Assembly (NCBI GenBank): GCA_016209015.1
Contig: JACQWY010000035.1
Coordinates: 1 to 64,000, forward strand
DNA length: 64,000 nt
Direction: 5' to 3'
Source of the DNA: Gammaproteobacteria bacterium
Lineage (GTDB): Bacteria > Pseudomonadota > Gammaproteobacteria > Ga0077536
Positions within the stretch are counted from its first letter, which is position 1. The number at the start of each line of letters is the position of its first letter. The notes below the pieces were generated by a model. That model saw only the letters and a list, made by a program, of their open reading frames with translations. It did not search any database and was not told where the DNA came from. Position numbers and translations under genes: made by a program. Shown here one piece after another: positions 44,186 through 53,313 of the stretch.

Positions 44186-46243
44186 TCAGGCCCGCATCAG
44201 GACCTGGGTCGGCTTCGCGTCCGGCCAGGATCCGTAGTACGTGAGAATGTGCTCGGGCGGTCGCTTCTTCAGCCATTCCTGCTCGAACTCCGCGTACGGC
44301 ACGCCGCGCCGCTTGCGGGCCTGCATCTCCGCGTCACGCGCGGCCTTCGTCGCGGCGGCGTCGATGCGCCGCGTCGCCTCGTCCCACACGACCTTGTAGA
44401 TGGCCTTCGCGCTCGCCGCGGTGACGGTGCCCTTCGCGATATCGGCGACGACGGATTCCGGATCGCGGTCGATGGGATCGCCGTAGCCCGTGCCGCCCGC
44501 CGAGAAGCCGAACGTGATCACCTCGCCGTTCTCGTAGGGCCGCACCGAGCGGCCGAGGAACTCCGTCTGGTACTCGCCTTCGACCGTGCGCTTCTCGAGG
44601 ATCTCCTGCATGTCGAGCGTGAGCGCCGCACTCTCGCCGAGCTGCTCCTTGATCCTCGACTTGCGGATCGAAATCCCGGGCACGGTGCACGGCGCGTAGC
44701 CGCCGAACAGCGGCTGCGGCGTCTGCAGCTTGCTGTTGTCGGCGATCGACATCATGAACACCTGCGGCACGTGGTGCGCGACCCACATCTGCACCGTACC
44801 GACGCCGCCGCGGTACTTGCCGTGACCGCAACTGTCCGTCCAGTGGTTCGACAAGGGGATGAGCAGCGGGAATTCGTTCTCGACGTTCTCCGTGTTCGGC
44901 GCGCGCCCGCCGTGCGCCCAGGGGAAGCCGTAGGCATCCATCCCGTCCTGCTCCGGTCGCGCGCCCTGCCCTTCGGAGTTGATCGAGTAGGCGAGCATGT
45001 CCGCGAACGGCGCACCCCACTGCGAGAGTCCGGCGAGCACGAGCGCGTTGCCCGCGTTCGCCATCGAGGCACCCGCCTGGCGCCAGTTCGCGGTCGAGAA
45101 CATCGTCTTCGCGACGCAGTTGTGGACGGCGCTCATGATGCCGGTCGCGATCATGACCGAGTTGCTCGTCGCGGCGCGCGGATCGGGCCAGAGACAACTG
45201 CCCGGCTCGAACTTGAAGTCGATGTTGTTGAACGTGCCGTTCGAGAGCGGCAGGTCGTAGAACAGGTATTCGTAGATGTAGTTCGTGAAGTGCGCTATCG
45301 CGGCCTGGGGATGCGCGTTGTACGAGCTCGGCGTCTCGGGCCCCGTGCCGCTGAAATCGACGAGCAGGCGATCGCCCTTCTTCTCGAGCGTCATGTAGCA
45401 ATTTCTCACGAGACTCTGTTTGAGGCCGACGCCGTCGGAGAACGTGACGCAACGGAACTTGCCGTCCGGCCACTGGCGGATGATCTCACGCGCGCCCTGA
45501 TCCGCGGTCTGGATCATCTTCCTGAAGAGGCCGCGCACGAAGTCCGGCCCCTCGCGATTGCACATCTCGATGAGCCGCGTGCGTACGCGATCGACCGTCG
45601 TGCAGCGCGCCTTGAGATCGACTGCGATCATCTGCGGCGCGCGGATCCCGAAGGCCTGGAACATGCTCTCGACATCGGGCCTGAGCTTGAAGTTCTCGCC
45701 GATGCGCATCGGCGGCAGATTCATGCCCTCCTCGAAGCGCGATGTCGCCGACACCGGCATGCCGCCCGGCTCGATCGCGCCCGTCTCCGTCGTGTGCACG
45801 AGCGCGACGGACCAGGCGATGAGCTCGCCCTTGTAGAACACGGGCATCGTGACCATCTGGTCGGGATTGTGCACGCCGCCGTAGACCGCATCGTTCGCGA
45901 ACCAGAGATCGCCGTCGTTCACGCCGATGCTCTCGCCGAACGTGTGCCGGATGTACTTCACGATGATCGGCGGGATGACGGAATGCAGGTACGTACCCAT
46001 CGAGCCGTTCACGATGTCGCCGTCCGCCGTGAGCAGGCCGACGAGCGAATCGCCTGCGACACCCATCGCGCAGCGGCAGGAGCGCTGGAAGACGTCCATG
46101 CCTTCGTCGAGGATGTCGTTCGTGCGCTGGAAACCGATTTCGAAGCGCGCGGGATCGATGGCTTCCGCGAGCGCGAGCTCTGCAGCGGACGGCGGCGAGG
46201 TCTTGAGCCAGGCGAGCTTCTGTTCGAGGGTGGGGATGGCCAT
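44186..46243 (-). CDS. HyuB/acetone-carboxylase-alpha-like subunit (Apc4-like)
   Basis: A 685-residue hydantoinase B/oxoprolinase-family protein. RTNDILDEGMDVFQRS, VNDGDLWFANDAVYGGVHNPDQ and SNHWTDSCGHGKYRGGVGT belong to this family, whose carboxylase members bind the metal and the carbonyl substrate. About 75 kDa, the size described for the Apc4 subunit of acetophenone carboxylase. GAGGAG precedes the ATG. It lies 15 bases after the HyuA-like gamma gene. Together they should carboxylate an enolised ketone with ATP-activated bicarbonate. The ketone is not determined by the sequence. Confidence 0.88.
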   Translation of the reverse strand: MAIPTLEQKLAWLKTSPPSAAELALAEAIDPARFEIGFQRTNDILDEGMDVFQRSCRCAMGVAGDSLVGLLTADGDIVNGSMGTYLHSVIPPIIVKYIRHTFGESIGVNDGDLWFANDAVYGGVHNPDQMVTMPVFYKGELIAWSVALVHTTETGAIEPGGMPVSATSRFEEGMNLPPMRIGENFKLRPDVESMFQAFGIRAPQMIAVDLKARCTTVDRVRTRLIEMCNREGPDFVRGLFRKMIQTADQGAREIIRQWPDGKFRCVTFSDGVGLKQSLVRNCYMTLEKKGDRLLVDFSGTGPETPSSYNAHPQAAIAHFTNYIYEYLFYDLPLSNGTFNNIDFKFEPGSCLWPDPRAATSNSVMIATGIMSAVHNCVAKTMFSTANWRQAGASMANAGNALVLAGLSQWGAPFADMLAYSINSEGQGARPEQDGMDAYGFPWAHGGRAPNTENVENEFPLLIPLSNHWTDSCGHGKYRGGVGTVQMWVAHHVPQVFMMSIADNSKLQTPQPLFGGYAPCTVPGISIRKSRIKEQLGESAALTLDMQEILEKRTVEGEYQTEFLGRSVRPYENGEVITFGFSAGGTGYGDPIDRDPESVVADIAKGTVTAASAKAIYKVVWDEATRRIDAAATKAARDAEMQARKRRGVPYAEFEQEWLKKRPPEHILTYYGSWPDAKPTQVLMRA

Positions 46244-46258
46244 GTCGTTCTCCTCGGA

Positions 46259-48463
46259 TCAGGCCTTCGCGGCCTTGGCTGATTTCGTTTTCGCGGGCTT
46301 CTTCGGCGCGGGCGCAGCGCTCTCGAGGATGCCGAGCCGGTGCACGTCGATCGAGAAACGCTGCCCGGGCGGCACGACGATCGTCGTGAGCTCGGCTTCG
46401 ACGACCGCCGGCCCCGTGATTTCGTTGCCGGGCTCGAGCTGCTCGAACTGGTAGATCGCGGTCGGCGCCACGGCTTTCAATTCCGCCCAATAGGCCTCGC
46501 GCGTGCCGATGCGCGCGGCCTCGGCATCGCGTCCGACGAGCGGATACTCGGCAATGGCGGGCTTGCGCACCGGCACCGTCACGCGCAGCACGAAATTGTC
46601 GAGATACACGCCGCCCGGCTTGTTCACGACGAGCGGGCTGAAGGCCGTCGAGAATTCGTGCTCGAAGGCCTCGTAGACCGCGTGCTCGTCGGCCTCTGAA
46701 TCTATCTCCAGTACCGGCGAGCTCATGCGCTTCACGTTCACCTGGCCGCCGTAGAGCATGTCGAGCTCGAGCGAATACTTCGCCTCGTCGACGCGCAGGT
46801 TCTCGGCGACGAGATCCTCGTTCGCTTTCGCCACGAGCTCGCGCACCGTCGCATTGAACGCGGCGCGATCGATGACGAAACGCTCGCTCACCGGCTCCAT
46901 GAAGATCATGCGTTTCGATTTCTCGTAGAGGTGCACGATGTCCATGATGGACGAACCCATGGCACAGAAGACGGGCGCCGCGGGGAAGACGACCGCCTTC
47001 GGCACGTCGGCCTTGAAACCGGCGACGTGCGTCGGGCCCGCGCCGCCGATCGCGAACAGCACGAAGTCCTCCGGGTGGTAGCCGCGCATGTGGACTTCGC
47101 GCTTGATGGCGGAGGCCATGTTCTCGTCGACGACGAAGCGGATCATGGCCGCGGCCTCGTGCACGGAGATGCCCAGGGGACCCGCGATCTTCTCGCGGAT
47201 CGCCTTTTCGGCCTTCGCCTTGCTCAAGGGCATCTGGCCGCCGAAGTAGGAATCCGGGTTGATGTAGCCGAGCACGACGTCGGCGTCCGTCACCGTCGGC
47301 TCGACGCCGCCGAGGTCGTAGCACACCGGCCCCGGCATCGAGCCCGCGCTGCGCGGCCCGACGTGCAGGCGCCCGCTCGCCTTGTCGACCCAGGCGATCG
47401 AGCCGCCGCCCGCGCCGATCGAAATCGTCTGCATCATGGTGACGTTCACCATCCAGCGATCGATGACGGGCTTGAAGTCGTAGTTGCGCACGCTCGACTC
47501 GACGACGAGTGCCACGTCGAAGCTCGTGCCCCCGACGTCGCCCATGATGACGTTCTTGTAGCCCAGCTTCTCGGCGAAGTACGCACTGCCCATGAGGCCC
47601 GAGACCGGCCCGCCGTTGAACGTGCGCGAGGCCGGTGTCTTGAAGATGTCCGCGCAGCCGCCGGAGTTGTGGATCATGAGGAAGGTGCCGCGATAGCCGC
47701 GATCGCGGAGCTTGTCCCAGGTGCCGCAGATCTCCGTCTGCATGGCGTGCTGCAGATAGGCGTCGAGCACGGCCGTCATCGCGCGCTCGTACTCGCCGAG
47801 CTTCGACGTCACCGCGTGCGAGAGCACGACCGGCACGAAGCCGATGTGATATTCCTTGTACTCGTCGCGGATGATTTCGCGCACGCGCTGCTCGTGCGCC
47901 GGATTCTGGAACGACCAGAGCAGCGTGACCACGATCGCGCGCGCGCCGCGGTCCATGAGGAGACGAAGCTTGCGCCGCACGTCGTCCTCGTCGAGCGGCC
48001 GGATGACGTCGCCCGCCGAATCGATGCGCTCCTTCACGCCGACGACGAGATCGCGCGACACGAGCGGCGCCGGCTTGTTCTGGACCGCGAGATTGCGGCG
48101 CTCGGAAATGCGCTTGCCGTCCACCCATTGCGCGCCGCGGCCGATGTGGATCATGTCCTCGTGGCCTTCCGTCGTGATGAAGCCGATGCGCGGCCCCTGG
48201 CGCTGCAGGAGGCGGTTCAACGCGACCGTGGTCGAATATCTCACGATGTCGATGCGGGGGAGCAGCTCTTCGAGCGACAGCGCGTTCTTGTCCGCGGCGG
48301 CCTCGACGGCATTGAGGAAGCCGATGGACAAATCGTGCGGCGTCGTCGGGCTCTTCACGATGTGGCGCTCGCCGTCGAGCGTCAGCACGAGATCGGTGAA
48401 CGTGCCGCCGACGTCGAGGTCGATGGAGTTCATGAGCGCGGTGGTCTTCGCGGCGGTGCTCAT
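46259..48463 (-). CDS. HyuA-like ATPase subunit (Apc3-like)
   Basis: A 734-residue hydantoinase A/oxoprolinase-family protein. IDLDVGGTFTDLVLTLDG is the N-terminal ATP-site motif, and GDVGGTSFDVALVVE and GAGGGSIAWVDK mark the actin-like core. A lysine/alanine-rich tail (KKPAKTKSAKAAKA) ends it. It begins at 48463 after GGGAG and overlaps the small subunit stop by four bases. In acetophenone carboxylase the two HyuA-like subunits hydrolyse ATP to activate bicarbonate or the ketone enolate. It is slightly smaller than the Apc3 size I recall (about 87 kDa). Confidence 0.87.
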   Translation of the reverse strand: MSTAAKTTALMNSIDLDVGGTFTDLVLTLDGERHIVKSPTTPHDLSIGFLNAVEAAADKNALSLEELLPRIDIVRYSTTVALNRLLQRQGPRIGFITTEGHEDMIHIGRGAQWVDGKRISERRNLAVQNKPAPLVSRDLVVGVKERIDSAGDVIRPLDEDDVRRKLRLLMDRGARAIVVTLLWSFQNPAHEQRVREIIRDEYKEYHIGFVPVVLSHAVTSKLGEYERAMTAVLDAYLQHAMQTEICGTWDKLRDRGYRGTFLMIHNSGGCADIFKTPASRTFNGGPVSGLMGSAYFAEKLGYKNVIMGDVGGTSFDVALVVESSVRNYDFKPVIDRWMVNVTMMQTISIGAGGGSIAWVDKASGRLHVGPRSAGSMPGPVCYDLGGVEPTVTDADVVLGYINPDSYFGGQMPLSKAKAEKAIREKIAGPLGISVHEAAAMIRFVVDENMASAIKREVHMRGYHPEDFVLFAIGGAGPTHVAGFKADVPKAVVFPAAPVFCAMGSSIMDIVHLYEKSKRMIFMEPVSERFVIDRAAFNATVRELVAKANEDLVAENLRVDEAKYSLELDMLYGGQVNVKRMSSPVLEIDSEADEHAVYEAFEHEFSTAFSPLVVNKPGGVYLDNFVLRVTVPVRKPAIAEYPLVGRDAEAARIGTREAYWAELKAVAPTAIYQFEQLEPGNEITGPAVVEAELTTIVVPPGQRFSIDVHRLGILESAAPAPKKPAKTKSAKAAKA

Positions 48464-48846
48464 GCGTGCTCTCCCTGCGGCAGGCAGAGCTTGCCGTCGA
48501 CGACGACGTATGCGCCGGCATCGAGGCGCGCCTTGAGGCTTGCGACGTCGAGCTCGATGTCGTGCGTGATGGGATGGCCGGGCGGCAGGTATTCCGTTTC
48601 GATCTGCCGCCCGCACCCCGGGCAGTAGAATTCGAGGATGCGCGCCCAGTCGGGATCCGGCGCGAAGCTGTAATCGCCTTCGATCACGGGCTGATGCACT
48701 TCGCGCGGATCGCGCTCGGCGACGAGGCAACCCTTCTTGTAGCTCTCGTGCGCGGAGACGAGCTGCTGTCCGCAATCGTGGCAGTGCCAGTGCGCGGTGT
48801 TCATGTCGAGATCGAGATACTCGGTGAATCGGATCAGGGGATGCAT
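48460..48846 (-). CDS. Small zinc-type carboxylase subunit (Apc2/acetone-carboxylase-gamma-like)
   Basis: A 128-residue protein with two CxxC pairs (WHCHDCGQQL and FYCPGCGRQI), enough for one zinc site, and a PREVHQP segment seen in acetone carboxylase gamma-type proteins. About 14.6 kDa, close to the 15 kDa described for Apc2. A strong ribosome-binding site (GAGGAGG) lies before the ATG. It sits between the two HyuA-like genes, exactly as in the apc order. The role is structural or metal-binding within the carboxylase core. Confidence 0.85.
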   Translation of the reverse strand: MHPLIRFTEYLDLDMNTAHWHCHDCGQQLVSAHESYKKGCLVAERDPREVHQPVIEGDYSFAPDPDWARILEFYCPGCGRQIETEYLPPGHPITHDIELDVASLKARLDAGAYVVVDGKLCLPQGEHA

Positions 48847-48858
48847 GGCGTCCTCCTC

Positions 48859-50832
48859 TCAGGCCGCGGGCGTCAGTGCGCCGTGGCCGTTCGCGTCGAT
48901 GGTGAGCCGCCAGCCGGCGGGGACGGGGCAGGTCAGCGTGTCGCCGTTGATCATCGCGGGGCCGATCACGGTCTGCGCCGCGCCGAGCGCCTCCCAGGCG
49001 TAGGATGGCAGCTCCTGCGCGCCGCGGCCGTCGAAGATCATCGGTCGCCTCGTGGCGGCGGCCGGGGCACCCCCGAGCGTGCGTTTCGGCATCGTCTTCG
49101 AGCCGAGGCCGAAGCGCGTCGCGAGCCGCACGAGCAGCACGGGTGCGGCGTGTACGTCGATATCCGCGGCGTGCACCGCGCCCTTGGCGCTGCGGATGAA
49201 ATCGCCTTCCGAGGTCAGGAAGCGGCAGCCCTTCACGTCGGACTCGTCGTGGCCGAACTCGAGCTCGTAGCGGAACTCCGCTTGCGCCGGATCGAAACCC
49301 TCGCCTTCGAGATCGCGTTCCGCCTGCCGGCGCAGCCGGGACGCGGCGCCGGCGATCGCCGCCTCGTGCGCCGGATCGAACGCCAGGCCGACCCCGCGCT
49401 CGTAGACGTGCACGACGTCCGAAACCGCCGAGCCGAACGCGCCGAACACCGGCCCGAAATCGAAGACGTGCGCGGCGCGGATGCCGAGGCGCTCGGCGAC
49501 GAACGTGCCGAACATCGGGCCGTTGCCGCCGTAGGCGAACAGCGCGACCTCACTGGCGGACAGCCGCGCTTCGTCGAGCGTGTGCGCGACGAGCTCGGCC
49601 ATGACGGTCACGGCCTCGTCGCGGATCGCCGCGGCCGCCTGTTCGAGCTCGAGGCCGAGCGGCTTGCCGACGGCGCGCTCGATGGCCGCACGGGCGAGCT
49701 CGAGCTTCAATTCGCGCCGGCCGCCGAGGAACCGGTGCGGCTCGAGATAACCGAGCACGAGCAGCGCATCCGTCAGCGTCGCTTCGCGGCCGCCGAGGCC
49801 GTAGGACGCAGGCCCCGGCGCGGCACCCTGGCTCTCCGGCCCGAGCGTGAGGCGCCCGTTGCGCACGCGGGCAATGGAGCCGCCGCCGATCGCCGCCGAG
49901 CGCAGCATCGCGAACGAGGTCCGGACCGGGATCTCCATCAGATCCCCGCCGCGCTGGAAGACGGGCTCGCCGTTCCTGACGATCGAGGCCTTCGTCGTCG
50001 TGCCGCCGACGTCGAAGCAGACGACGTTCGCGACGCCGTATTCCCGCGCCACGAAGGCGCCGCCGAACGTGCCGAAGATCGGGCCCGATTCGATCGTGTC
50101 CACGGCCTTCGTCTTGCCGATGCGCGCGAAGCCGCCGTCGGTGTGGCCGATGAGCAGTGCGCCCGGCCAGCGCTGACCCTCGCGCAGGGCGTCTTCCGCC
50201 TTGAACAGCGAAGTCGCGAGATGGCTGTGCGTGTAGGCGTTCATCACCGAGTAATGCGCGCGCGTCTGGTCGTGCGCGATCGGCGCCATCTCGCTGCCGA
50301 GCAGCACCGGCACGGCGCCGATGATGTGGTCGGGATACTGGGCCTCGATGACCCGCTTGATATCGAGCTCCGGGCCGTTGTCCGGAAACGCGCCGGCGAG
50401 CGCGACGCAGATGCGGCGGACGCCCGATTCGAGGAGCTGTTTGACCGCGAGCAGGATGTCCTTCGCGGCCGGGGCGGGCGGGAGACCGATCACGTTCTCC
50501 GCGGCGACGAGCTCGTCGAGCACGGCGGAGCGCCCCGCGCCGTACAGATCCTGTTCGTGGCCCGCGCTGACGAGCAGGCCCACTTTCGCGCCGCGGCGCT
50601 CCGCGATCACGTTCGTCGTGATGGTCGACGACCAGCAGATGAGGCGCACGCGCTGCAGGAAGACGTCGAGCTCGGCCTCGCCGTAGAGCTTCGCCGCTTC
50701 GCGCAGGCAGTTCTCGAAGGAGACGGTGAAATCGTGCGGCGTCGTGTCGACCTTGATGCAATGGCGCGTGACGCCGTCCGTCACGAGCGCGTCGGTCATT
50801 GTGCCGCCGGTGTCGATGTCGATGGTCAGCAT
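48859..50832 (-). CDS. HyuA-like ATPase subunit (Apc1-like)
   Basis: A 657-residue hydantoinase A-family protein, first gene of the operon. [19 protein letters not shown] is the N-terminal nucleotide motif; [19 protein letters not shown] and [12 protein letters not shown] mark the core. At about 70 kDa it matches the Apc1 size. The start is ATG 50832 with GAGGA seven bases upstream, not the TTG at 50838. It differs from the second HyuA paralogue (46259-48463) in length and in lacking the lysine-rich tail. Two distinct HyuA subunits separate acetophenone-type from acetone-type carboxylases. Confidence 0.87.
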   Translation of the reverse strand: MLTIDIDTGGTMTDALVTDGVTRHCIKVDTTPHDFTVSFENCLREAAKLYGEAELDVFLQRVRLICWSSTITTNVIAERRGAKVGLLVSAGHEQDLYGAGRSAVLDELVAAENVIGLPPAPAAKDILLAVKQLLESGVRRICVALAGAFPDNGPELDIKRVIEAQYPDHIIGAVPVLLGSEMAPIAHDQTRAHYSVMNAYTHSHLATSLFKAEDALREGQRWPGALLIGHTDGGFARIGKTKAVDTIESGPIFGTFGGAFVAREYGVANVVCFDVGGTTTKASIVRNGEPVFQRGGDLMEIPVRTSFAMLRSAAIGGGSIARVRNGRLTLGPESQGAAPGPASYGLGGREATLTDALLVLGYLEPHRFLGGRRELKLELARAAIERAVGKPLGLELEQAAAAIRDEAVTVMAELVAHTLDEARLSASEVALFAYGGNGPMFGTFVAERLGIRAAHVFDFGPVFGAFGSAVSDVVHVYERGVGLAFDPAHEAAIAGAASRLRRQAERDLEGEGFDPAQAEFRYELEFGHDESDVKGCRFLTSEGDFIRSAKGAVHAADIDVHAAPVLLVRLATRFGLGSKTMPKRTLGGAPAAATRRPMIFDGRGAQELPSYAWEALGAAQTVIGPAMINGDTLTCPVPAGWRLTIDANGHGALTPAA

Positions 50833-51016
50833 CGGCAAATCCTCGGTGCGTGGCTGCGGGTGGACGCCGATCCTCGCCCTCGCACGTCGGCCTGTATACC
50901 CGGATCGTGCCCTTAAGGCCTAGGGCGAAACCCGTAGTGCGGTGCATAATCCCCTCGCGCGCCGTCGCGGCGCGTACCATGCCGGAAGCCTCGGCATGCC
51001 AACCCAGGAGTGCCTC
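50833..51016. promoter_or_regulatory. Divergent control region, carboxylase vs. kinase
   Basis: The 184 bases between the carboxylase operon (minus) and the histidine kinase gene (plus) must contain both promoters and probably the operator of the response regulator. Ribosome-binding sites are clear on both sides (GAGGA for the minus gene, CAGGAG for the plus gene). I do not see an obvious inverted repeat or sigma-54 box. Confidence 0.5.
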
Positions 51017-52675
51017 ATGACGGGTTCGACGCGGCCGCTCACGCCGCGATCCGGCGCCGCCCCGCGCCCGCTGCTCGACGACGATCCCCTGCTCTACAAG
51101 CAGGTGTTCGACAATGCCGTGGTCGGCATCTGCTTCATGCAGGACCGGCGCTTCGTGCGGGTGAACCGCCGCATGGAGGAAATGCTCGGCTACGCCCCGG
51201 GCGAGCTCGTCGGGCAGTCCGTGCGCGTCGTCTATGCCCGCGAACAGGACTACCTCGAAGTCGGACGCGTCATGACGAGCGTGCCGCGCGGCAATGCCTA
51301 CACCCACGAGCGGCCGCTGCTCACGAAACAGGGCGAGCTGCGCTGGTGCCTCATCGGCGGGAGCTGGCTCGATCCGCTGGACCGCGATTCCGCGTCCGTC
51401 TGGATCGTGCAGGACATCAGCGCGAAGAAGGACGCCGAGGATCAGCTCGCGCGCGCGAACCAGCGCCTCGAACACCGCGTGCAGAGCCGCACGCTGAACC
51501 TCCAGAAGACGAACGAGATGCTGAAGCTCGAGGTCGAGAAGCGCCGCGCGAGCGAGCGGGCGATGATCGAGAGCCGCGAGAAGTACCGCGTGCTGATCCG
51601 CAACGTCCGCCTCGGGATCGTGATCACGGATGCCGAGGGCGGCGTGGTGGAGATCAACCCGACGATGCAGGCCTGGCTCGCGGCCGCGGACCTCCGTGAC
51701 TTCGTGGCGCGCGCCGGTCGCACGGCCTGCACGATCGCGGGCGAGACGGCACCGACGATGCTCGGCGATCTGCTCGGCAACGCGAGCCGCTGGGCGGCGC
51801 GGCGTCACGGCCAGGCGACCGTGTCCTGGACCGCGCCGGACGGCGGCACGCTGTGGTTCGACGCGATCGGCGTGCGCGTGCCGGTGCAGGGCCTCGGCGC
51901 CGCGCTCGTCTTCGCGGATCGCACCGAACAGCACGAGGCCCGCGATCGCGAGCTCGCGCAACAACAACAATTGGCGCACGCCGCCCGCCTCTCGCTCATG
52001 GGCCAGTTCACCTCCGCGCTCGCCCACGAGCTCGGCCAGCCGCTGAACGCGTGCCAGAGCTATGCGGCCGGGCTCAGCCACCGGCTCGCCGCGGTATTGC
52101 GCGCGCAGCCCGACGCAAAGGACGCGCTGGAGCGCATCCAGACCCATCTCGCGCAGGCCGGTGAGGTCATCCGCAACGTGCGCACGTTCATCGCCCAGCA
52201 CCGCCCCGAGGACGAGGCGATCGACGTGCCGGCGCTCGTCCGCCAGACGCTCGAGCTGCTGCAGCTCCAGATCCGCGACGCCGGCGTCCGCGTCGTGCTG
52301 AAGCTGCCGGCCGATCCGCCCGCGCTCCGCGGCACGCGCGTCGAGCTGCAGCAGGTGCTCGTGAACCTCGTGCTGAACGCGATCGAGGCGCTGCAGACGG
52401 TCGAGGGCGAGCGGCGGATCACGATCACCGTGAGCCAGCCGCGGGCGCGACGGCTGAGCGTCGCGGTCGCGGACAACGGACCGGGCGTCGCGGACGAGCT
52501 CGGCGAGGAAATCTTCGAACCCTATGTCACGACGAAGTCCGAGGGCCTCGGCATGGGCCTCATGATGTGCCGGACGATCATCGAATCGCACGGCGGCGAC
52601 CTGAAGCTCGAAACGCGGCGCCGGCGCGGCGCGACGTTCCGCTTCACGCTGCCGGCCGGCGAGGCGGCGGCATGA
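51017..52675 (+). CDS. PAS-domain sensor histidine kinase
   Basis: A 552-residue kinase without transmembrane helices. An N-terminal PAS domain (FDNAVVGICFMQDRRFVRVN to WIVQDISAKK), a coiled-coil linker rich in LEHRVQSRTLNLQKTNEML, a second PAS domain (LIRNVRLGIVITDAEGG), the H-box ALAHELGQPLNA and the ATPase boxes VNLVLNAIEAL, VADNGPGV and GLGMGLMMCRTI occur in order. The layout resembles the FixL/TodS group, which senses small molecules in the cytoplasm. The start at 51017 follows CAGGAG. It overlaps the regulator gene by four bases and faces away from the carboxylase operon, so a ketone or its metabolite is a plausible signal. Confidence 0.9.
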   Translation: MTGSTRPLTPRSGAAPRPLLDDDPLLYKQVFDNAVVGICFMQDRRFVRVNRRMEEMLGYAPGELVGQSVRVVYAREQDYLEVGRVMTSVPRGNAYTHERPLLTKQGELRWCLIGGSWLDPLDRDSASVWIVQDISAKKDAEDQLARANQRLEHRVQSRTLNLQKTNEMLKLEVEKRRASERAMIESREKYRVLIRNVRLGIVITDAEGGVVEINPTMQAWLAAADLRDFVARAGRTACTIAGETAPTMLGDLLGNASRWAARRHGQATVSWTAPDGGTLWFDAIGVRVPVQGLGAALVFADRTEQHEARDRELAQQQQLAHAARLSLMGQFTSALAHELGQPLNACQSYAAGLSHRLAAVLRAQPDAKDALERIQTHLAQAGEVIRNVRTFIAQHRPEDEAIDVPALVRQTLELLQLQIRDAGVRVVLKLPADPPALRGTRVELQQVLVNLVLNAIEALQTVEGERRITITVSQPRARRLSVAVADNGPGVADELGEEIFEPYVTTKSEGLGMGLMMCRTIIESHGGDLKLETRRRRGATFRFTLPAGEAAA

Positions 52676-53310
52676 GCGAGACCGTGCAGGTCTGTCTCGT
52701 CGACGACGAGCCCGACGTCACGCGGAGCCTGTGCTGGCTGCTCGAATCCGTGCACGTCGCGGCGCGCGCGTTCCACTCGGCCGACGAATTCCTGGCCGCG
52801 CTGCCCGCGCTCGAAGGCCCGCAGTGCCTCGTGCTCGATCTGCGCATGCCCGGCACGAGCGGGCTCGAGCTCATGGAAAAGCTCGTCCGCGCGCGGCCCG
52901 ACATCCCGGTCGTCTTCCTCTCGGCGCACGGCGACGTGCCGAGCGCGGTACGCGCCATGAAGCTCGGCGCGTTCGATTTCCTGCAGAAGCCGTTCAACCC
53001 GCAGGCCTTCCTCGAAATCGTGAACCGCTGCAGCGCGCTCGCCCGCGAGCGCCACGCCGAGATGCTGAGCGAGCACGGCTATGCCTCGCGCTTCGCCCTG
53101 CTCTCGCCGCGCGAGAAGGAAGTGTTCGCGCGCCTGATCACGGGCGAGAGCAGCAAGGAGATCGCACGCCGTCTCGAGATCAGCCACAAGACGGTCGAGG
53201 TGCATCGCGCGAACGTGCTGCGCAAGTTCGACTGCGCGACGACGCGCGAGCTCGAGATGCGCTTCGGCAAACGGCTGCATCCGCCGGTCGCGGCGCGGCG
53301 CGAGGGCTGA
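52672..53310 (+). CDS. FixJ/LuxR-family response regulator
   Basis: A 212-residue regulator. The receiver domain shows CLVDDEPDVTRSL, the acceptor Asp in CLVLDLRMPGTSG, VFLSAHGDVPSAV and the conserved Lys in FLQKPFNPQ. A LuxR-type helix-turn-helix follows (LSPREKEVFARLITGESSKEIARRLEISHKTVEVH). It is a transcription factor of the FixJ/NarL class and the cognate partner of the kinase, to which it is coupled by an ATGA overlap. The adjacent carboxylase operon is the most likely target; the following sox-like genes start only four bases later and are probably co-transcribed. Confidence 0.93.
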   Translation: MSETVQVCLVDDEPDVTRSLCWLLESVHVAARAFHSADEFLAALPALEGPQCLVLDLRMPGTSGLELMEKLVRARPDIPVVFLSAHGDVPSAVRAMKLGAFDFLQKPFNPQAFLEIVNRCSALARERHAEMLSEHGYASRFALLSPREKEVFARLITGESSKEIARRLEISHKTVEVHRANVLRKFDCATTRELEMRFGKRLHPPVAARREG

Positions 53311-53313
53311 ACG

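Noticed and set aside
45486-48521. 1011-residue minus-strand ORF
   Set aside because: Alternative frame of the HyuA- and HyuB-like genes, with arginine/alanine-rich nonsense composition.
49550-52591. 1013-residue minus-strand ORF
   Set aside because: Runs antisense through the histidine kinase and then out of frame through the HyuA-like gene. Both plus and minus real genes have strong motifs; this ORF has none.
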